The notes beneath the pieces were generated by a model. The model did no database searches. It saw nothing but the letters and a program-made list of their open reading frames with translations, and was not told the DNA's origin. Shown here piece after piece: positions 32,005 to 36,258 of a DNA stretch of 36,258 bases (its first letter is position 1; each line of letters begins with the position of its first letter). The position numbers and the translations under genes are program-made. The stretch covers positions 1 to 36,258 of the forward strand of contig CAXTNV010000025.1 of the NCBI GenBank assembly GCA_964245755.1, written 5' to 3'. The DNA comes from Lichenicoccus sp964245755. Its GTDB lineage: Bacteria > Pseudomonadota > Alphaproteobacteria > Acetobacterales > Acetobacteraceae.

Positions 32005-32859
32005 TCAGGCGCGCCGCTGGCGCCGCCAGAGCGCGCCGAGGGTGCGGTCGAACGAAGGCGGGTCGAACCGGTCCAGGCCGCAGCCGGGCGTGGGCGTCAA
32101 CTCCCCGAAGAACAGCTTGCGCTCGGTGTCGTAGAAGTCGACCCGGACGAAGTCGGTCCCTCGCGCCAGCGCCTCGGAGGCCGCGATCATCTGCACCAGG
32201 TGCGGCGGCGGCGGCACGTGCCGCCTCGCGGTCGAATAGGCGAAGGTCACGTCCACCGCGTTCCAGTGGCGATCCACCAGCAGGTGGGCGCGGGCGTCGA
32301 AGCGCCCCATGGTGACCAGGATGAACGCGACCCGGCCGCCGAACACGAACAGCTTGTAGTCGTTCGGTGCCGTGCCGTTGCCGTCGTCGATGCACTCCTC
32401 GACCAGGATGCGCGGCGTGATGTCCCGGTAGATCCACTCGCGCGTCATCTCGTAGTAGCTCTGCGCCAGCCACCCGGTGCAGGTCCGCACCAGCTCGGCC
32501 CGGTCCAGGCTGGACTTGTCGCGGACGATGCGCACCCAGCCCGAGCCGTGCGTCGGCTTGACCACGAAACGATCCGGCAGGCTGTCGAACGGGATCGTCT
32601 GCGGCTCGGTGGTGACCCAGTACAGCGACGGCAGCAGGTCCGCGCCGACACGCTCCCGCACGTAGTCGCGCACCCGGTACTTGTCGGCGGCCATGGTCAT
32701 CCAGGAGCCGCGCTCGAGGACGATGCGACGCAGCACCTTCTCGTTGAAGGTCTTCGGCCTGACCAGGTTGGGAATGCTGCGGTGGACCCTGGCATAGTGG
32801 AACACGGCGATGGTCCAGTCCGGCAGGGACCGCCGCAACCGCGCTCTGATCCACCGCAT
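32005..32859 (-). CDS. TupA-like ATP-grasp protein, probable polysaccharide/teichuronopeptide-type ligase
   Basis: Protein of 284 residues with an ATP-grasp fold. It shows the TupA-like layout: RPKTFNEKVLRRIV near 35-50, MAADKYRVRDYVRERVG, then DRFVVKPTHGSGWVRIV with the ATP-binding Lys and Gly-rich loop. Later come RILVEECIDDGNG, PNDYKLFVFGGRVAFI and the metal-binding end FVRVDFYDTERKLFFGELTPTPGCGL. TupA relatives act in surface polymer synthesis, and many sit in capsule or LPS clusters. The substrate here is unknown. GGAG ten bases before the ATG supports the start. It is last in a minus-strand run after alaS and the small protein, with a 135-bp gap before it. Confidence 0.82.
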   Translation of the reverse strand: MRWIRARLRRSLPDWTIAVFHYARVHRSIPNLVRPKTFNEKVLRRIVLERGSWMTMAADKYRVRDYVRERVGADLLPSLYWVTTEPQTIPFDSLPDRFVVKPTHGSGWVRIVRDKSSLDRAELVRTCTGWLAQSYYEMTREWIYRDITPRILVEECIDDGNGTAPNDYKLFVFGGRVAFILVTMGRFDARAHLLVDRHWNAVDVTFAYSTARRHVPPPPHLVQMIAASEALARGTDFVRVDFYDTERKLFFGELTPTPGCGLDRFDPPSFDRTLGALWRRQRRA

Positions 32860-32994
32860 TCCGGCGCACTCCGCCGCGACGCCATGGTTGCGGTATCGGT
32901 GATCTAGCCGATGCCGCAGCCGACGTCACCTGACCCGGGTCGAGGCGAGGGCAAGGGCCCAGGCGCCCGCCCGCCGCGGCGCCGACGGATGCGG

Positions 32995-33377
32995 CTAGCG
33001 CTGCACGCCGACCGCGATCGGGCTCTGGTCGCCCTGCTGGGCTGGGTTGACCGGGGGCACCGGGTTGGCATCCAGGTAGGCCCGGCCGAACCGCCCGATC
33101 GGCGTCCCGGTGCTGGGGTCGCGCAGCGCGTCCGCCGGATCGTGGATCGCCTGGTCCGGCATCGGCGCCGGGCTGAAGCGCTTCTGTCCGTGCACGACCA
33201 GGTTCTCCGCCGGCGGCACCGGCGCCGCCCGCGCGGGCCGCGTCGTGTGCCGGTGCTTCTGTTCGCCCCACGCCGCAGCACCTCCCGCGGCGAGGCCAAG
33301 GCCGGCGAGGAGTCCGGCCGCGAGCAGAGGATTGGGCCGCAGACCGCTTCGCGAGGCGCATGGAAGAACCGGCCGGC

Positions 33378-33381
<4 letters not shown>
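32995..33381 (-). CDS. Small exported or membrane-anchored protein of unknown function, coupled to alaS
   Basis: Predicted protein of 128 residues that I do not recognise. A single hydrophobic segment (about 17-37, NPLLAAGLLAGLGLAAGGAAA) suggests a signal peptide or membrane anchor, followed by a Pro/Arg-rich, probably disordered region. A more ordered-looking tail contains LVVHGQKRFSPAPMPDQAIHDPADAL and TPIGRFGRAYLDANPVPPVN, each interrupted by a few residues. Its ATG overlaps the alaS stop by four bases (ATGA), which argues that it is a real, co-translated gene despite the lack of homology evidence. Coding potential on the opposite strand looks like shadow. Confidence 0.65.
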
Positions 33382-36053
<2,672 letters not shown>

Positions 36054-36152
36054 GGGGGCGCTGGACGATCCTGCTGTGCTGCGTTCACCACCTAGCGCAC
36101 GCGTCGAGCCCGCGCCAGCAGGCGACGACGCGGCGGACCGGACGCGGGGTCC

Positions 36153-36175
36153 GTCCCTGGTGCTGTCCCTGGTGC
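36153..36175. repeat. Two tandem 11-bp direct repeats upstream of alaS
   Basis: GTCCCTGGTGC occurs twice (36153-36163 and 36165-36175) with one base between, about 100 bases upstream of the alaS start. It may be a short tandem duplication or a regulatory repeat. AlaRS is known to bind near its own promoter in E. coli, but there is nothing here to link the repeat to that. Confidence 0.35.
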
Positions 36176-36211
36176 GCTCGCAGCCGCAGCCGGTTCAGCA
36201 CTTAGCCGGGC

Positions 36212-36258
36212 TCAGCGGAACACCAGCCGCCGCGACATCGTGAAGTTGGAGAACATGC
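36212..36258 (-). CDS. Possible C-terminal end of a GtrA-like membrane protein (rest outside the window)
   Basis: The last 14 codons of a minus-strand frame read MFSNFTMSRRLVFR and then stop; the first codon here is not necessarily the start. An Asn followed by Arg and the ending VFR resemble the C-terminus of GtrA-family flippase-like proteins, which end in a last membrane helix plus NRxWVF-like residues. So short a piece could match by chance, so this is only a suggestion. Confidence 0.3.
   Translation of the reverse strand, partial: MFSNFTMSRRLVFR

Noticed and set aside
36054..36211. recA upstream of alaS, a common alphaproteobacterial arrangement
   Set aside because: The residues visible at the edge do not resemble the acidic RecA C-terminus; the short frame ends VFR instead.

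Overview
The window is very GC-rich (roughly 70% by eye), densely packed chromosomal DNA with strong GC bias at third codon positions. That bias leaves long open frames opposite almost every real gene. The gene content points to an alphaproteobacterium, most likely of the Rhodospirillales/Acetobacteraceae type: split alpha/beta glycyl-tRNA synthetase, MinCDE, an FzlA-like GST-fold protein, a nadABC operon beside a Nudix-type NAD regulator, DUF2076 and TupA-like proteins. This placement is inference from gene content, not a database match. There is no phage, transposon, CRISPR array, rRNA or tRNA that I can recognise, and no gene-free stretch longer than about 190 bases.

Layout. 1-2112: the 3' end of an M3-family oligoendopeptidase overlapping an ABC1 (UbiB-like) kinase. 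2141-6111: a GT4 glycosyltransferase divergent from an MsbA-type ABC exporter, then a GntR/FadR-family regulator. 6168-9741: minCDE on the minus strand, divergent from an FzlA-like gene and an atypical SDR epimerase. 9733-12706: an alpha/beta hydrolase, then a GT4-GT9 pair of probable cell-surface glycosyltransferases. 12744-16032: thrS, infC and a NudK-type Nudix hydrolase. 16079-20159: a secreted PEP-CTERM protein and glyQ-glyS on the minus strand. 20273-23209: a CoA-binding protein, a Gly-rich DUF2076 protein, and a carbonic anhydrase/secreted phosphatase-nuclease pair. 23284-27808: a Nudix-wHTH regulator (NadQ/NrtR-like) and nadA-nadB-nadC. 27919-31955: a nucleoside hydrolase and an ABC importer (binding protein plus two permeases). 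32005-36258: minus-strand alaS with a coupled small protein, a TupA-like ATP-grasp protein, and at the very edge a possible GtrA-like C-terminus.

How the genes work together. Three aminoacyl-tRNA synthetases (Thr, Gly, Ala) and IF3 serve translation. MinCDE with the FzlA-like protein forms a division-site module sharing a 161-bp intergenic control region. The NAD block is a self-contained de novo pathway (aspartate to nicotinate mononucleotide) with its probable repressor just upstream and two similar palindromic boxes in front of nadA. The nucleoside hydrolase and importer look like a nucleoside/sugar uptake and cleavage cassette that lacks its own ATPase. The GT4, GT9, ABC exporter and TupA-like genes suggest envelope polysaccharide or LPS work.

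Most notable observations: infC appears to start at a non-canonical AUA codon with an ideally spaced Shine-Dalgarno; paired operators precede nadA; FzlA sits next to Min; and a small membrane/secreted protein is translationally coupled to alaS. I found no clear candidate for a wholly undescribed defence or mobile system here.
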